Source: Volvox africanus (lineage: Eukaryota > Chlorophyta > Chlorophyceae > Chlamydomonadales > Volvocaceae). Taken from it: DNA of 64,000 nt. The stretch lies in contig BSDZ01000016.1 of the NCBI GenBank assembly GCA_030268105.1, positions 1,123,501 through 1,187,500 of the forward strand, written 5' to 3'. Within the stretch, counting starts at the first letter, position 1. Each line of letters begins with the position of its first letter. The position numbers were made by a program, and so were the translations under genes. Under the pieces are notes generated by a model. It searched no databases. It was given only the letters and a program-made list of their open reading frames with translations, and was not told the origin of the DNA. This document shows, piece after piece, positions 51,064 to 62,601 of the stretch.

Positions 51064-52751
51064 CACACCCAAGGTGGCGGATCCTCTACTGGTGCAGGAG
51101 GTTCAGGGGATAACAGCGGTGGACCAACAGGGGGTGGTGATGCTTCCGGCGCAGGTCCCTCGGGGAGTTCGTCCGGTGCTGGCCCCTCTGTGGGTGCTGC
51201 CGGTGCGAGTAACAATTTTGAGTCTAGGTACCCTGTCCGTGATCGAAAACGGCCGTCCGAGTGGTGGCGCAGTGAGGACCCTAGGTCTGTTGCCGGCCGG
51301 GTCCATGTGGCTGCCGCAACCAAAGTGTCTGAGCCCAACACTTATGCTGAAGCGGTGTCTGGGGCGCAGGCCAGCGAGTGGAAAAGGGCTATGGATGACG
51401 AAATTAACTCTCAGTTGGCAAATGGAACCTGGACCTTAGAAACACCCCCGCCAGGCACGAAGCTTATTCCATGTCGCCGTCCCGTAGCTCATCTTTTCGA
51501 GTCCTTTTAGCGGTTGCAGCGGCTAGAAAAATGCCCATTCACCAGCTAGATGTGACGACTGCGTTCTTGAATGGAGAACTGAAGGAGGATCTTTGGATGG
51601 AGCAGCCACCGGGGTACGAGTCGGAAACTCCAGGCCTGGCCTGTCACCTGCATAAGTCCATCTATGGTCTAAAGCAGGCCCCACGGTGCTGGTATGATAA
51701 GTTGTGTGAGAAGTTTGCCGAGATTGGGCTGTTCCCGTCTAAATCAGATCCGGCTATGTTTCTGAAGGTTGATGAAAGGGGAGTGGTGGTTGCATTGGTT
51801 CATGTGGATGATACGTGTGTGGCCTCAGATGATTTAGAATTGGTGCGGAAGGTGAAAGAGGCGATTGGTCAGTGCTTCAAGATTCGGGACCTAGGGGAGG
51901 CACGAGTATTTTTGGGCATGGATATTCGTCGAGAGAAGGATGGCGATATTGTGTTGAGTCAATCTCGTTATATTGAGCAGATTCTGGAGCGGCACAACAT
52001 GCTGGATGCCAAAGATCGGGCAACTCCTCTGGCAATGGGTACAAGGGCTGCCCCAGTGACTGATGATGAAGGCAAACTGCTGGAGGACCCAACGCCTTAC
52101 CGAGCTCTGGTGGGAGAACTCAACTACCTTGCAGTGAGTACACGTCCCGACCTGGCCTATGCCCTGAGTGTGCTTTCCCGGTCCATGGCTAAGCCTACCC
52201 GCGCTGCAATGAGTGCGGCAAAGGGAGTGCTGCGGTACCTGGCGGGTACTCGGGAGATGGGTCTTCGGTTTCCTGGCGGACAAGGGCTGCAGCTGGATGG
52301 CTACAGTGATTCGGATTGGGCAGGAGACACTGTTACCCGCAGGTCAACAACTGGTTATGTTTTCCGAGTGAACGGTACTGCGATAAGTTGGAGCAGCCAG
52401 CTGCAGCGTACCGTGGCAGCATCATCAGTGGAGGCAGAGTATCAAGCTCTTTCCAGTGCGGTGAGAGAAGCCCTTTGGCTGTCAAAGCTGTCTGACGATC
52501 TGAAGATCGGCACCTCCCCCTCGAATATTAAGGTGGATTCCCAGGGGGCGATGAATATCAGCAACAACCCTATGACGTCCCAGCGGTCCAAGCATATTGA
52601 TGTGATGCATCATCTAGTCAGAGAGCGGGTCGCAAGTGGGGAGGTTGAGCTTAGGTACTGCCCTACGGAGAAGATGGTGGCTGATGTGATGACGAAGGCC
52701 TTGGGTGAAGCCAAGTTCAAGTGGTGCCGTGCCTCCATGGGTGTAGTCTAG
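51064..52751 (+). pseudogene. pol: Partial copia-A element A3b: linker, RT, RNase H
   Basis: Starts inside the acidic/Gly-rich linker and carries an internal deletion of about 120 bases at CATGTCGC/CGTCCCGT that removes the WVYKVK...APTS part of RT and shifts frame. From SRSSSFRVLL onward it is intact to the end of RNase H. Confidence 0.88.
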
Positions 52752-52773
52752 TGGGGTTTGCACCGAGGGGGCG

Positions 52774-53076
52774 TGTTAAGTCTTGGACGGTGCAAACATT
52801 GGTTGCCACAACCTTGGAACTGTCCTAGAGAAGGAGCTCGGAGCTGTCCTAGAGAAGGAGCTTGGAACTGTCCTAGAGTTAAGTGGAGCCATCCGAGAGG
52901 ACAACCGGGCGGAACTCTTGGAATAGCTAACAGCAGGCAATAATAGTATTTAAGGGTGCATAAACTCTGCAATAGTCACCCAACAGCTAGCAATCGTCTA
53001 GTGTCTTATACATCTGACCTCCTCTGACCTCTGTAATACTTCATAGCAGCTTTATACTTCCTTTATCTCCTTAACA
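52774..53076 (+). repeat. A3b 3' LTR (303 bp)
   Basis: Followed by TCTGC (53077-53081), matching the five bases before A3 at 47052-47056. Confidence 0.9.
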
Positions 53077-53643
53077 TCTGCGCGTCTGAAGGGTCCGAAT
53101 AACGATATTCGGTTGCAAGGCATGCATCGCGACGAGTGCGGCGCTCTCAACGTGAGCTGTAATGAAGTAATATTATATCAGATAATATTACTTATCGTTT
53201 CATAGCACGAGCATAATGCGCACTTCAATGATTCGGTATTTTATGCATGCTAGGTGGATTTGCCATGATGCGATGTCGCGATGGATAATGATAACATGCC
53301 AAATGCATATATAAATGTATGCGAATACATCTATATCATGCAGGTTCATTCATATGTAATAATCATTCGTGCGTTCATCAAGATAACACTTCGCCTCGTA
53401 GGGTCGCATCGACCTACGCATCGGCGGGAAGCGAACCGTAGCACAACACCCGGCCACCCTGCCCTGGTCAACAGGGCGACTTCTCATCCAGCCGCGCACA
53501 TGCGCTCGGGGCTCATATACTTTGAAGGAGATAGAGGAAGTATACCACTGCAATGATGTATTACAGTAGTCAGAAGAGGTCAGAAGTATAAGACACTAGA
53601 CAATTGCTAGCACAACCGCCACCTCCGACGCCACAAGCACCAC
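53077..53643. repeat. Partial 1,086-bp composite unit (deleted gypsy-2 LTR plus LTR-B/TRIM2)
   Basis: Begins TCTGCGCGTCTGAAG and then jumps to GGTCCGAATAACG, an internal LTR deletion of about 420 bases. Ends at 53448 (ACAACA) and continues with the LTR-B/TRIM2 piece. Confidence 0.8.
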
Positions 53644-54622
53644 CTAACTCCGATTAGACAAAGAGAGACAGTTAGGCAACGAACCTGTCTCGATACCAAT
53701 TTGTTGTACCTCTCCTTCGTGTTTGCTCATAAGTATCTGCGCGTCTGAAGGCTTTCGACACCGATGCGCGAGCACTTGCAAGTACAGCAAGACAAGCGCG
53801 AGCAAACAGAGACAGCGGAAGACTTCAAACAAGAAGAGATATAACTTACAGTCTTACAGATCGAAGCAATACAATGGACGTTATCGCCATCAGCGCTGGA
53901 AGCAAGCAATCATCACGCGGCGGTGAATAGCGAAGTTCAGGCTTAGCTCGGGCTAAGTAGGATAGCGTATAGTAATAATAGCGTAGAACACACGAGTGTT
54001 CTCTGGTATCGAATGTCTTATCTTGCTTAGCCGTCCTCGCATCTGTTATACTCGCAGCATCGCAATGTCGTACGATTCACACTAGGAGGCCGATCCTAAG
54101 TGTGACAACCCTACTGCGTATAGGCGATGTCCATGTATAACAACGTATAAGCCTTTCCGGCATTCACATGATGCAAGCGTCCGAATAACGATATTCGGTT
54201 GCAAGGCATGCATCGCGACGAGTGCGGCGCTCTCAACGTGAGCTGTAATGAAGTAATATTATATCAGATAATATTACTTATCGTTTCATAGCACGAGCAT
54301 AATGCGCACTTCAATGATTCGGTATTTTATGCATGCTAGGTGGATTTGCCATGATGCGATGTCGCGATGGATAATGATAACATGCCAAATGCATATATAA
54401 ATGTATGCGAATACATCTATATCATGCAGGTTCATTCATATGTAATAATCATTCGTGCGTTCATCAAGATAACACTTCGCCTCGTAGGGTCGCATCGACC
54501 TACACATCGGCAGGAAGCGAACCGTAGCACAACACCCGGCCACCCTGCCCTGGTCAACAGGGCGACTTCTCATCCAGCCGCGCACATGCGCTCGGGGCTC
54601 ATATACTTTGAAGGAGATAGAG
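53644..54622. repeat. 1,086-bp composite unit, cut by A4
   Basis: Gypsy-2 leader, LTR (53702-54534) and the start of the LTR-B/TRIM2 piece, interrupted at GGAGATAGAG by the A4 LTR. Neighbouring units again lie 1,086 bases apart. Confidence 0.82.
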
Positions 54623-54925
54623 TGTTAAGTCTTGGACGGTGCAAACATTGGTTGCCACAACCTTGGAACTGTCCTAGAGAAGGAGCTCGGAGCTGTCCTA
54701 GAGAAGGAGCTTGGAACTGTCCTAGAGTTAAGTGGAGCCATCCGAGAGGACAACCGGGCGGAACTCTTGGAATAGCTAACAGCAGGCAATAATAGTATTT
54801 AAGGGTGCATAAACTCTGCAATAGTCACCCAACAGCTAGCAATCGTCTAGTGTCTTATACATCTGACCTCCTCTGACCTCTGTAATACTTCATAGCAGCT
54901 TTATACTTCCTTTATCTCCTTAACA
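54623..54925 (+). repeat. A4 5' LTR (303 bp)
   Basis: TGTTAAGTC...CTTAACA, with three 24-base subrepeats and a possible TATTTAAG promoter motif at about 54795. Confidence 0.92.
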
Positions 54926-54938
54926 GGTTATGAGCCCC
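54926..54938 (+). other. Half-tRNA-type PBS of A4
   Basis: GGTTATGAGCCCC starts immediately after the LTR. It complements an initiator tRNA-Met anticodon arm, not a 3' CCA end. Confidence 0.72.
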
Positions 54939-54969
54939 GCCTGGGCGCTCTGAGAGAACCAAGAACAAC

Positions 54970-57900
54970 ATGGGCAAGGACAAGTTGGCTGAACCCCTCG
55001 ATCTCAGCAACTACTCTACATGGGCCTATCGGTTTGAGAACTTGTGTGCTGAGCATAACTTGAACAGGGCGCTGTTGACTGAGCCGGTTACAGATGAAGA
55101 GGTCGCTGCATCGGAGCGAGTGAAGACTCTGCTGGTGAAGAATGTGAAGGACTGCCATCTGCCGGTCATCAAGGCATCGCCGAACGCCAAAATGGCGTGG
55201 GATGGCCTTGCTGCGATTTTTGCCGCCAACAACCATGCCCGCAGATCTCAGCTGCGTCAGGAGTATACTAAGCTGGCGATGAAGAAGGGAGAGGCCCTGC
55301 CGGTGTACCTTGCAAGAGTGCGGGAGCTACACACAGATCTGCTGAAGGTGGGCCAGGCCACCAGTGAACAAGACATGACGTATGCAATGCTGACGGGTCT
55401 ACCTCAGAAGTATGAGGTGATAGTGTCGATTTTGACGACACAGTCTGGTGAGCTTACGCTGTCTAGTGCAACCGCACAACTGCTGGCGTTCGAAGCTAGG
55501 GTAGGGAGCATGCATGAGGCCTCTACCAGCTCGTCTGCTTTTGTCAGTGCGGGTAGGGGAAGCTCAGCCACAGGAAGTGCGCCCCGACGTGGAGGAAGCC
55601 ACGTCCGCGGCGGATCAAGGGAGCCACTGCAGTGCTGGAACTGTGGAAAGCCCGGGCATCTGGAGAGGGGGTGCACTGCCCCCAGGATGGCTCAGAGGTC
55701 TGGCTCATGGAGCTCGGCGCCTAGAGGACCCGGTTATGGGTCAGGCGGCCTGGAGCGCACAAGAATGGGCGGCCATGGAGAGGCCGCGGGCGGGCCCAGC
55801 TTGGGGAGCGACCGCCGAGGTTATGGCCGGCACGACCATGTGGACGGTGCCGGCGACAGGGGCAATGCTAGCCCGAGGAACTTTGCCTTTGTGGCATCTG
55901 GGTCTGACCGCCTGAAAGGTTGGTACCTGGATTCTGGTGCATCTCATCATCTGACATATGATGCAGATCAGATAGTGGACGTCCGCGAGCTGGCGGAGTC
56001 AGAAAAGTTTGAGATCCTGAGTGTGCACGGGGGGATCATCAGGCCCACAGCGGTAGGGACTCTGAGGCTTATCCCCGGGGTCAATATGCATGCACGGGTG
56101 ACGGTGGAAGAGGTGTATCTTGTTCCTGACAGCTTTGCAAATGTGCTGTCAGTTGCTGCCCTGGATAAGCAGGGTGGGTCAGTTTGCTTTGAGGATGGCC
56201 AAGTCACTATGCGCAAGGGTGGTGAGAAGATTCTGACGGGCCAGCGCTTGGGCGACCTGTATGCCCTATCATGTTTTTCGATTCCCAGGTCTGCTTCCAG
56301 GTTGAGATACACCCAGCCTTTTGGTGGAGTGGCTCATGGGAAGTCTGCATCTGAATCAATGGACTTGTGGCACCGCCGGTATGGACACCTTGGCCTAGGT
56401 AATCTTGAGAGGTTGGTGGGTGAAGGCATGGTGTCAGGGGTGCGTTTTGCAAAGGAGCAGGTGAAGGGAGCCGGAGATGCGGGTGTGTGCGAGCCATGTG
56501 TGATGTCACGGCAGCGCCGAGGGCCCTTCCCATCAACTGGGCATAAGGTGGATCAACCACTAGCTCTTATTCATCTTGATGTTTGTGGTCCGATGCCTGA
56601 GCGAACACCAACGGGTTCCCTCTACCTAACTGTCTTGTTGGATGACTATACTGGTTTTTCGGCTGTAGCCTTTACACCTACCAAGGAAGCGGTGAAGGAC
56701 AAGGTGAGGACTATGGTGAATCAGCTGGAGACGTACAGTGGTTTTCGGGTCAAGGAGGTACGGTCTGATCAAGGGGGTGAGTTCATTAACAGTCCCCTGC
56801 AGGAGTTTTTCCGTACGAAAGGGATTCGGCATGGGCCTACGGTGGGGTATGCCCCCGAGCAGAATGGAGCTGCTGAGCGCTTGAATAGGACTCTGTTAGA
56901 GAAGATGCGTGCTCTATTGGCTGAGTCTCAACTTCCCCAATGCATGTGGGCTGAGGCTGTCTCTACGGTGAATTACCTTCGGAATATTTCACCTGTGTCC
57001 GGTCGGCCCTGCACCCCATATGAAGCTTTCTCAGGGGAACATCCTGATGTGAGTCATCTGCGTGTGTTTGGATGTACGGCATATGTCCATATCCCCAAGG
57101 AGAAGCGCAATAAATTAGATCCGGTAAGTCGCAAGGGTGTTCTGGTTGGGTACGGCGATGCAGGCCAGTACCGTATCCTTTTTTCAGACAATGTAGTGTC
57201 GGTGCACTCTGATGTCACCTTTGATGAGCGGAATGTCGGTGAGAAAGCACAGCAAGCTAGTCGTGCAAAGAAGTCCGTAAGGTGGCGCAACCCCGTAGAC
57301 AGTACGCCTGATTCTGATAGTGATAGTGATGATGATGATGATAATGATGAGTGGGCAACGGCCCCTCACACCCAAGGTGGCGGATCCTCTACTGGTGCAG
57401 GAGGTTCAGGGGATAACAGCGGTGGACCAACAGGGGGTGGTGATGCTTCCGGCGCAGGTCCCTCGGGGAGTTCGTCCGGTGCTGGCCCCTCTGTGGGTGC
57501 TGCCGGTGCGAGTAACAATTTTGAGTCTAGGTACCCTGTCCGTGATCGAAAACGGCCGTCCGAGTGGTGGCGCAGTGAGGACCCTAGGTCTGTTGCCGGC
57601 CGGGTCCATGTGGCTGCCGCAACCAAAGTGTCTGAGCCCAACACTTATGCTGAAGCGGTGTCTGGGGCGCAGGCCAGCGAGTGGAAAAGGGCTATGGATG
57701 ACGAAATTAACTCTCAGTTGGCCAATGGAACCTGGCCCTTAGAAACACCCCCGCCAGGCACAAAGCTTATTCCATGTCGCTGGGTGTATAAGGTGAAACA
57801 CAATCCAGATGGTAGTGTTGAGCGGTTTAAAGCGCGCTTGGTCGCAAAAGGGTTTGTACAGCGCGAGGGGGTGGATTATGGTGAGCTCTTTGCGCCTACG

Positions 57901-59172
57901 TCCCGTAGCTCATCTTTTCGAGTCCTTTTAGCGGTTGCAGCGGCTAGAAAAATGCCCATTCACCAGCTAGATGTGACGACTGCGTTCTTGAATGGAGAAC
58001 TGAAGGAGGATCTTTGGATGGAGCAGCCACCGGGGTACGAGTCGGAAACTCCAGGCCTGGCCTGTCACCTGCATAAGTCCATCTATGGTCTAAAGCAGGC
58101 CCCACGGTGCTGGTATGATAAGTTGTGTGAGAAGTTTGCCGAGATTGGGCTGTTCCCGTCTAAATCAGATCCGGCTATGTTTCTGAAGGTTGATGAAAGG
58201 GGAGTGGTGGTTGCATTGGTTCATGTGGATGATATGTGTGTGGCCTCAGATGATTTAGAATTGGTGCGGAAGGTGAAAGAGGCGATTGGTCAGTGCTTCA
58301 AGATTCGGGACCTAGGGGAGGCACGAGTATTTTTGGGCATGGATATTCGTCGAGAGAAGGATGGCGATATTGTGTTGAGTCAATCTCGTTATATTGAGCA
58401 GATTCTGGAGCGGCACAACATGCTGGATGCCAAAGATCGGGCAACTCCTCTGGCAATGGGTACAAGGGCTGCCCCAGTGACTGATGATGAAGGCAAACTG
58501 CTGGAGGACCCAACGCCTTACCGAGCTCTGGTGGGAGAACTCAACTACCTTGCAGTGAGTACACGTCCCGACCTGGCCTATGCCCTGAGTGTGCTTTCCC
58601 GGTCCATGGCTAAGCCTACCCGCGCTGCAATGAGTGCGGCAAAGGGAGTGCTGCGGTACCTGGCGGGTACTCGGGAGATGGGTCTTCGGTTTCCTGGCGG
58701 ACAAGGGCTGCAGCTGGATGGCTACAGTGATTCGGATTGGGCAGGAGACACAGTTACCCGCAGGTCAACAACTGGGTATGTTTTCCGAGTGAACGGTACT
58801 GCGATAAGTTGGAGCAGCCAGCTGCAGCGTACCGTGGCAGCATCATCAGTGGAGGCAGAGTATCAAGCTCTTTCCAGTGCGGTGAGAGAAGCCCTTTGGC
58901 TGTCAAAGCTGTCTGACGATCTGAAGATCGGCACCTCCCCCTCGATTATTAAGGTGGATTCCCAGGGGGCGATGAATATCAGCAACAACCCTATGACGTC
59001 CCAGCGGTCCAAGCATATTGATGTGATGCATCATCTAGTCAGAGAGCGGGTCGCAAGTGGGGAGGTTGAGCTTAGGTACTGCCCTACGGAGAAGATGGTG
59101 GCTGATGTGATGACGAAGGCCTTGGGTGAAGCCAAGTTCAAGTGGTGCCGTGCCTCCATGGGTGTAGTCTAG
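54970..59172 (+). CDS. gag-pol: Copia-A gag-pol polyprotein, complete (1,400 aa)
   Basis: A single ORF. Gag about 1-215; zinc knuckle CWNCGKPGHLERGC at 222-235; protease DSGASHH with Asp at about 321; GAG-pre-integrase LWHRRYGHLG about 466-475; integrase catalytic Asp537, Asp600 and Glu636 (D-x35-E spacing kept); acidic DSDSDSDDDDD linker about 770-860; RT from WVYKVK with VHVDDMC (Asp1087-Asp1088); RNase H with SDSDWAGD, SSVEAEYQAL and SKHIDVMHH to the end. Gag and pol share one frame, as in Drosophila copia. The ATG lies 45 bases after the LTR, just beyond the PBS. No broken motif was seen, so this is the best candidate for an active copy. Confidence 0.95.
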   Translation: MGKDKLAEPLDLSNYSTWAYRFENLCAEHNLNRALLTEPVTDEEVAASERVKTLLVKNVKDCHLPVIKASPNAKMAWDGLAAIFAANNHARRSQLRQEYTKLAMKKGEALPVYLARVRELHTDLLKVGQATSEQDMTYAMLTGLPQKYEVIVSILTTQSGELTLSSATAQLLAFEARVGSMHEASTSSSAFVSAGRGSSATGSAPRRGGSHVRGGSREPLQCWNCGKPGHLERGCTAPRMAQRSGSWSSAPRGPGYGSGGLERTRMGGHGEAAGGPSLGSDRRGYGRHDHVDGAGDRGNASPRNFAFVASGSDRLKGWYLDSGASHHLTYDADQIVDVRELAESEKFEILSVHGGIIRPTAVGTLRLIPGVNMHARVTVEEVYLVPDSFANVLSVAALDKQGGSVCFEDGQVTMRKGGEKILTGQRLGDLYALSCFSIPRSASRLRYTQPFGGVAHGKSASESMDLWHRRYGHLGLGNLERLVGEGMVSGVRFAKEQVKGAGDAGVCEPCVMSRQRRGPFPSTGHKVDQPLALIHLDVCGPMPERTPTGSLYLTVLLDDYTGFSAVAFTPTKEAVKDKVRTMVNQLETYSGFRVKEVRSDQGGEFINSPLQEFFRTKGIRHGPTVGYAPEQNGAAERLNRTLLEKMRALLAESQLPQCMWAEAVSTVNYLRNISPVSGRPCTPYEAFSGEHPDVSHLRVFGCTAYVHIPKEKRNKLDPVSRKGVLVGYGDAGQYRILFSDNVVSVHSDVTFDERNVGEKAQQASRAKKSVRWRNPVDSTPDSDSDSDDDDDNDEWATAPHTQGGGSSTGAGGSGDNSGGPTGGGDASGAGPSGSSSGAGPSVGAAGASNNFESRYPVRDRKRPSEWWRSEDPRSVAGRVHVAAATKVSEPNTYAEAVSGAQASEWKRAMDDEINSQLANGTWPLETPPPGTKLIPCRWVYKVKHNPDGSVERFKARLVAKGFVQREGVDYGELFAPTSRSSSFRVLLAVAAARKMPIHQLDVTTAFLNGELKEDLWMEQPPGYESETPGLACHLHKSIYGLKQAPRCWYDKLCEKFAEIGLFPSKSDPAMFLKVDERGVVVALVHVDDMCVASDDLELVRKVKEAIGQCFKIRDLGEARVFLGMDIRREKDGDIVLSQSRYIEQILERHNMLDAKDRATPLAMGTRAAPVTDDEGKLLEDPTPYRALVGELNYLAVSTRPDLAYALSVLSRSMAKPTRAAMSAAKGVLRYLAGTREMGLRFPGGQGLQLDGYSDSDWAGDTVTRRSTTGYVFRVNGTAISWSSQLQRTVAASSVEAEYQALSSAVREALWLSKLSDDLKIGTSPSIIKVDSQGAMNISNNPMTSQRSKHIDVMHHLVRERVASGEVELRYCPTEKMVADVMTKALGEAKFKWCRASMGVV

Positions 59173-59194
59173 TGGGGTTTGCACCGAGGGGGCG

Positions 59195-59497
59195 TGTTAA
59201 GTCTTGGACGGTGCAAACATTGGTTGCCACAACCTTGGAACTGTCCTAGAGAAGGAGCTCGGAGCTGTCCTAGAGAAGGAGCTTGGAACTGTCCTAGAGT
59301 TAAGTGGAGCCATCCGAGAGGACAACCGGGCGGAACTCTTGGAATAGCTAACAGCAGGCAATAATAGTATTTAAGGGTGCATAAACTCTGCAATAGTCAC
59401 CCAACAGCTAGCAATCGTCTAGTGTCTTATACATCTGACCTCCTCTGACCTCTGTAATACTTCATAGCAGCTTTATACTTCCTTGATCTCCTTAACA
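59195..59497 (+). repeat. A4 3' LTR (303 bp)
   Basis: Preceded by purine tract GAGGGGGCG; followed directly by copia-C pol sequence (ATACAACATCG). Confidence 0.92.
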
Positions 59498-61260
59498 ATA
59501 CAACATCGCTGTGTCTTGATACTGACCCGTCCGGGAATAATATCCGGTAGCTGCCCCCATCGCCATATCCCACCATTATACCTCGTCGACTCACGGGATC
59601 CAGTTTGTTGCGCTTTGCCTTGGGCACGTGGACATAAGCCGTGCAGCCAAAAACGCGCAAATGATCGACCTCTGGAACCTTTCCAGTGAAGAGCTCGTAC
59701 GGGGTACGGGAGATACCATCTGCTGGGGATATATTGCGTAGGTAGTCGGCTGTGGCTGCCGCCTCAGCCCACATTTTTTGAGGGAGTTTGGATTCCAGCA
59801 ATAGGGCGCGCATCTTTTCCAGCAGGGTCCGGTTTAATCGCTCTGCAGCGCCATTTTGTTCAGGGGTGTATCCAACTGTCGGCCCATGCCTGATCCCTCT
59901 GGAAGCAAAGAAGGCTTGTAGTTGGGAATTGACGAATTCTCCTCCTCTGTCGGACCGTATCTCCCACGTCTTATGTCCACACATGTTCTCCAGCTGATTT
60001 ATCATCGTTACCAGCTTGTCCTTAACCGCCTCCTTGGTGTTGGTGAATGCAACTGCTGAAAACTTTGTGCAGTCATCCATCAGGACAGTCATGTACCGTG
60101 ACCCATTTGGGGTGTTGTCCGGCATGGGGCCGCAGACGTCCACATGGATGAGCTCCATTGGTCTATCAGATTTGTGCCCCGTGGATTTGTGGGTTCCGCG
60201 CGTTTGCCGTGATAAAACACAAGTCTCGCACTTGGCGGGGGTGACCTTCTGTTGTGGTACATCGTCGACGCCTATCACCATTCCGTGCCTGATTAGCTTC
60301 TGCAGACCTCCGAGTCCAATGTGCCCAAAGCGTCGGTGCCACAGGCCTTCGCTTTGGCTTGACAGCTTGGCGTGGGCAGCACCGGCAAAGCTGAAATGTG
60401 CGTCGTTAGGTTGACCGACGTCACACTCCAACCTATATAAATTACCTTCTCGTCGGCCTGCAATGATGATGTTTCCATAACGTTTTACGTAGACCATATG
60501 CTTGGTGAACATGATTTCCCCTTCATCGGATCTGTCGTTGATAGACGAGACGGATAGGACTTTGACGCAGCTGTGTGGCACCACGTAAACATTGTTGATG
60601 GTGATTTTGGTGTCGGGGTAGAGTGTGGACACCAGTATGAGGGTGCCTACCGCGATAGGTTGAATGGTTTTCCCACCCATGCTCATGATATCAAAACGTT
60701 CCCGTCGGCTTATTCCAACCACGTTGGTTAGCTCCCGTTCGTCGTACGTGATGTTGTGAGATGCGCCGGAGTCCACGTACCACCCTTGTAATTTGTCGTA
60801 TTGGGATCCCACGAATGCGCAGTTCTCTGGTTGATTGGATCGTCGCTCTCCACTTTCCTGTCGACTTGTTGGCCTGGATAACGCTGTGGCGTCGACGGTG
60901 TTGTGGCTCCTGTTGCCCTGGCGATTGTAGTTGCCATCTTGTCTGTCGCGTCTTATTTGGCCTGGAGGTTGTGGCATGCGTGGTGCGCGGCATTGTCGCG
61001 TGGTATGTCCATAATTTTCGCATAGTTGGCATTGCACTGTCCCACCGTAGCCATAACCTGATCTGTGTTCATTTTGGCTTCCTCCGTTGTGGCCATCTCT
61101 TCCATAAGTCCATGTATCGCCTTGATTGATGATTGGCATATTCCTGTATCCTCGATCAAACGTGTTGCCGCGATGGTTCCATCCGTCGTGGCTGTTGTTG
61201 GCAGCGCTCCATGTGCCTCCTCGACTTGTGCCGGCAAATGCGACCGAATTACCTCCGTTG
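59498..61260 (-). pseudogene. pol: Copia-C copy C3: gag end, protease, integrase, truncated by A4
   Basis: The open frame covers the zinc knuckle (CQLCENYGHTTRQC), protease WYVDSGASHN and the complete integrase core, with the Glu of RSDRGGEF intact, up to SVSRHSDVV where it runs into the A4 LTR. RT and RNase H are gone. It is the least mutated of the C copies over this interval. Confidence 0.88.
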
Positions 61261-61914
61261 AATTGAATCCATCCGTTCAATTGTGTCATGGTGATTGCGG
61301 CTAGTCTCGCTGTGATATTGTCCGGTGCTGCAATTGTCTCTTTGGCTTGTTGCACTGAAAGCAACGGAATCACCCTCTGCATCGACTCGTTTCTCAAAAG
61401 CCAATAGTTGAGCGCCCACGGTATCCAAATTGTATTGGCCATTGACTGTCAGTGTGGTAACAATGACCGAGAATTTCTTCGGGAGTCCCACCAGTAGATT
61501 GTAGGTAACTTCCCGTTCGGTAACGGGGTGTCCCACTTCCACCAAGTCCGTATATAGATTGCGGACGCGAGCCAGATATAAGATTAGGGCTTCATTTTGT
61601 GCCATTTTAAGGGCTGACAGTTCAGCAACAAGCTGAGATTTTCTTGTGTCCCTGCTTGCCGCAAAAACAGCCGCGAGCCTCTCCCATGCTCCCTTGGCGT
61701 TGGGCGCTGCTCTGATAATTGCCAAGTGATGATCTTGGACATTTTTGACAAGGATGTTTCTGACCTTGTTTGACGCGGCGATGTCCTCGTCGGTCATTGG
61801 TTCGTTTCTCAGCCATCTATCCAGGTTGTTCTCTTGCATCATAGATTGGAATCTGAACGACCACGTAGCATAATTGCTCAGACCTAATGGGTCTGATAAC
61901 CTATCCTTTCCCAT
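61249..61914 (-). pseudogene. gag: Copia-C gag, C3, frameshifted near its end
   Basis: The best preserved copia-C gag N-terminus: MGKDRLSDPLGLSNYATW to DTIER, then a small replacement (TGAATTGAATCCATCC in place of AGTCGC) shifts frame and gag ends IQRR. Gag and pol would otherwise be one frame, as in copia-A. Confidence 0.85.
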
Positions 61915-62209
61915 TGTTGCGCGTTACAGTTCCCGATGTAGGCAGGCGATTATGGTCGTTGTTGACCAGAGGCGGCGGTCGCTGTGCTCCATATTTTGTG
62001 GACCAGTATTCGCGTCACGAGTGATTCCTCAATTCTCGCACCACGAGCAGTCGCTGATTCCGGCACTCAGAGCTTTTGGCGACTTCAGTTGTAGAGTCAA
62101 AGTTGCCAGACTTGTATTTGCCACCACCAATTGAAAGCGCTTGGCCAAAAGGTTGATGCCTATGCCTTGACGAGATAATTACGGCTCAGAAGAGCCGGGG
62201 CTCATAACC
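61915..62209 (-). other. Copia-C leader with PBS at 62197-62209 (C3)
   Basis: PBS GGTTATGAGCCCC on the minus strand; no further feature seen. Confidence 0.65.
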
Positions 62210-62500
62210 TCTTACGAAGATAGGAGCAACCGATGCGAAATGTGGATAGATTACAATGTATTGATGCAGGAACCGTGTATATTTGGCATAAATAATTATA
62301 GTATCAACGTTAGTAACGCGCAAGACTAACTAGAGCATAGTGCGCATAAACAATATACTCGCGATAATAACTGTACGGCACTCGTCTCGATATCTAACTC
62401 ACATCGTAGTTACTCGCACCTAAGTAAGAGCTATTACACAACCATTACCAAACTGTATTACGATGACGTGAAATCCCGCATAATCGCAACAATCGCAACA
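62210..62500 (-). repeat. Copia-C 5' LTR (C3)
   Basis: 291 bp, homologous to 20333-20623 and 34062-34352. Confidence 0.82.
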
Positions 62501-62601
62501 CATCGCTGCCACCTCGAGGAAGGGAGAAAGGGAGGGAGACGAACATCGAAATGCTGGTTATAATCGCTGGCGAAGCCAGGACTTACCGTGAAGGATGACT
62601 G

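Larger units (their letters stand above)
54623..59497 (+). mobile_element. Copia-A element A4, most intact copy
   Basis: 4,875 bp; LTRs 54623-54925 and 59195-59497 are both 303 bp and differ by eye at one base (CTTTATC/CTTGATC). PBS, one uninterrupted ORF and purine tract are all present. The flanking five bases differ (TAGAG left, ATACA right), so it lies at a rearranged site. Confidence 0.94.

Noticed and set aside
36230..53076. One giant composite transposon, with A2 and A3 as inverted ends mobilising the bacterial block
   Set aside because: The outer flanks do not form a shared target duplication; A3-A3b has its own TSD (TCTGC), and A2 lacks a matching right flank.
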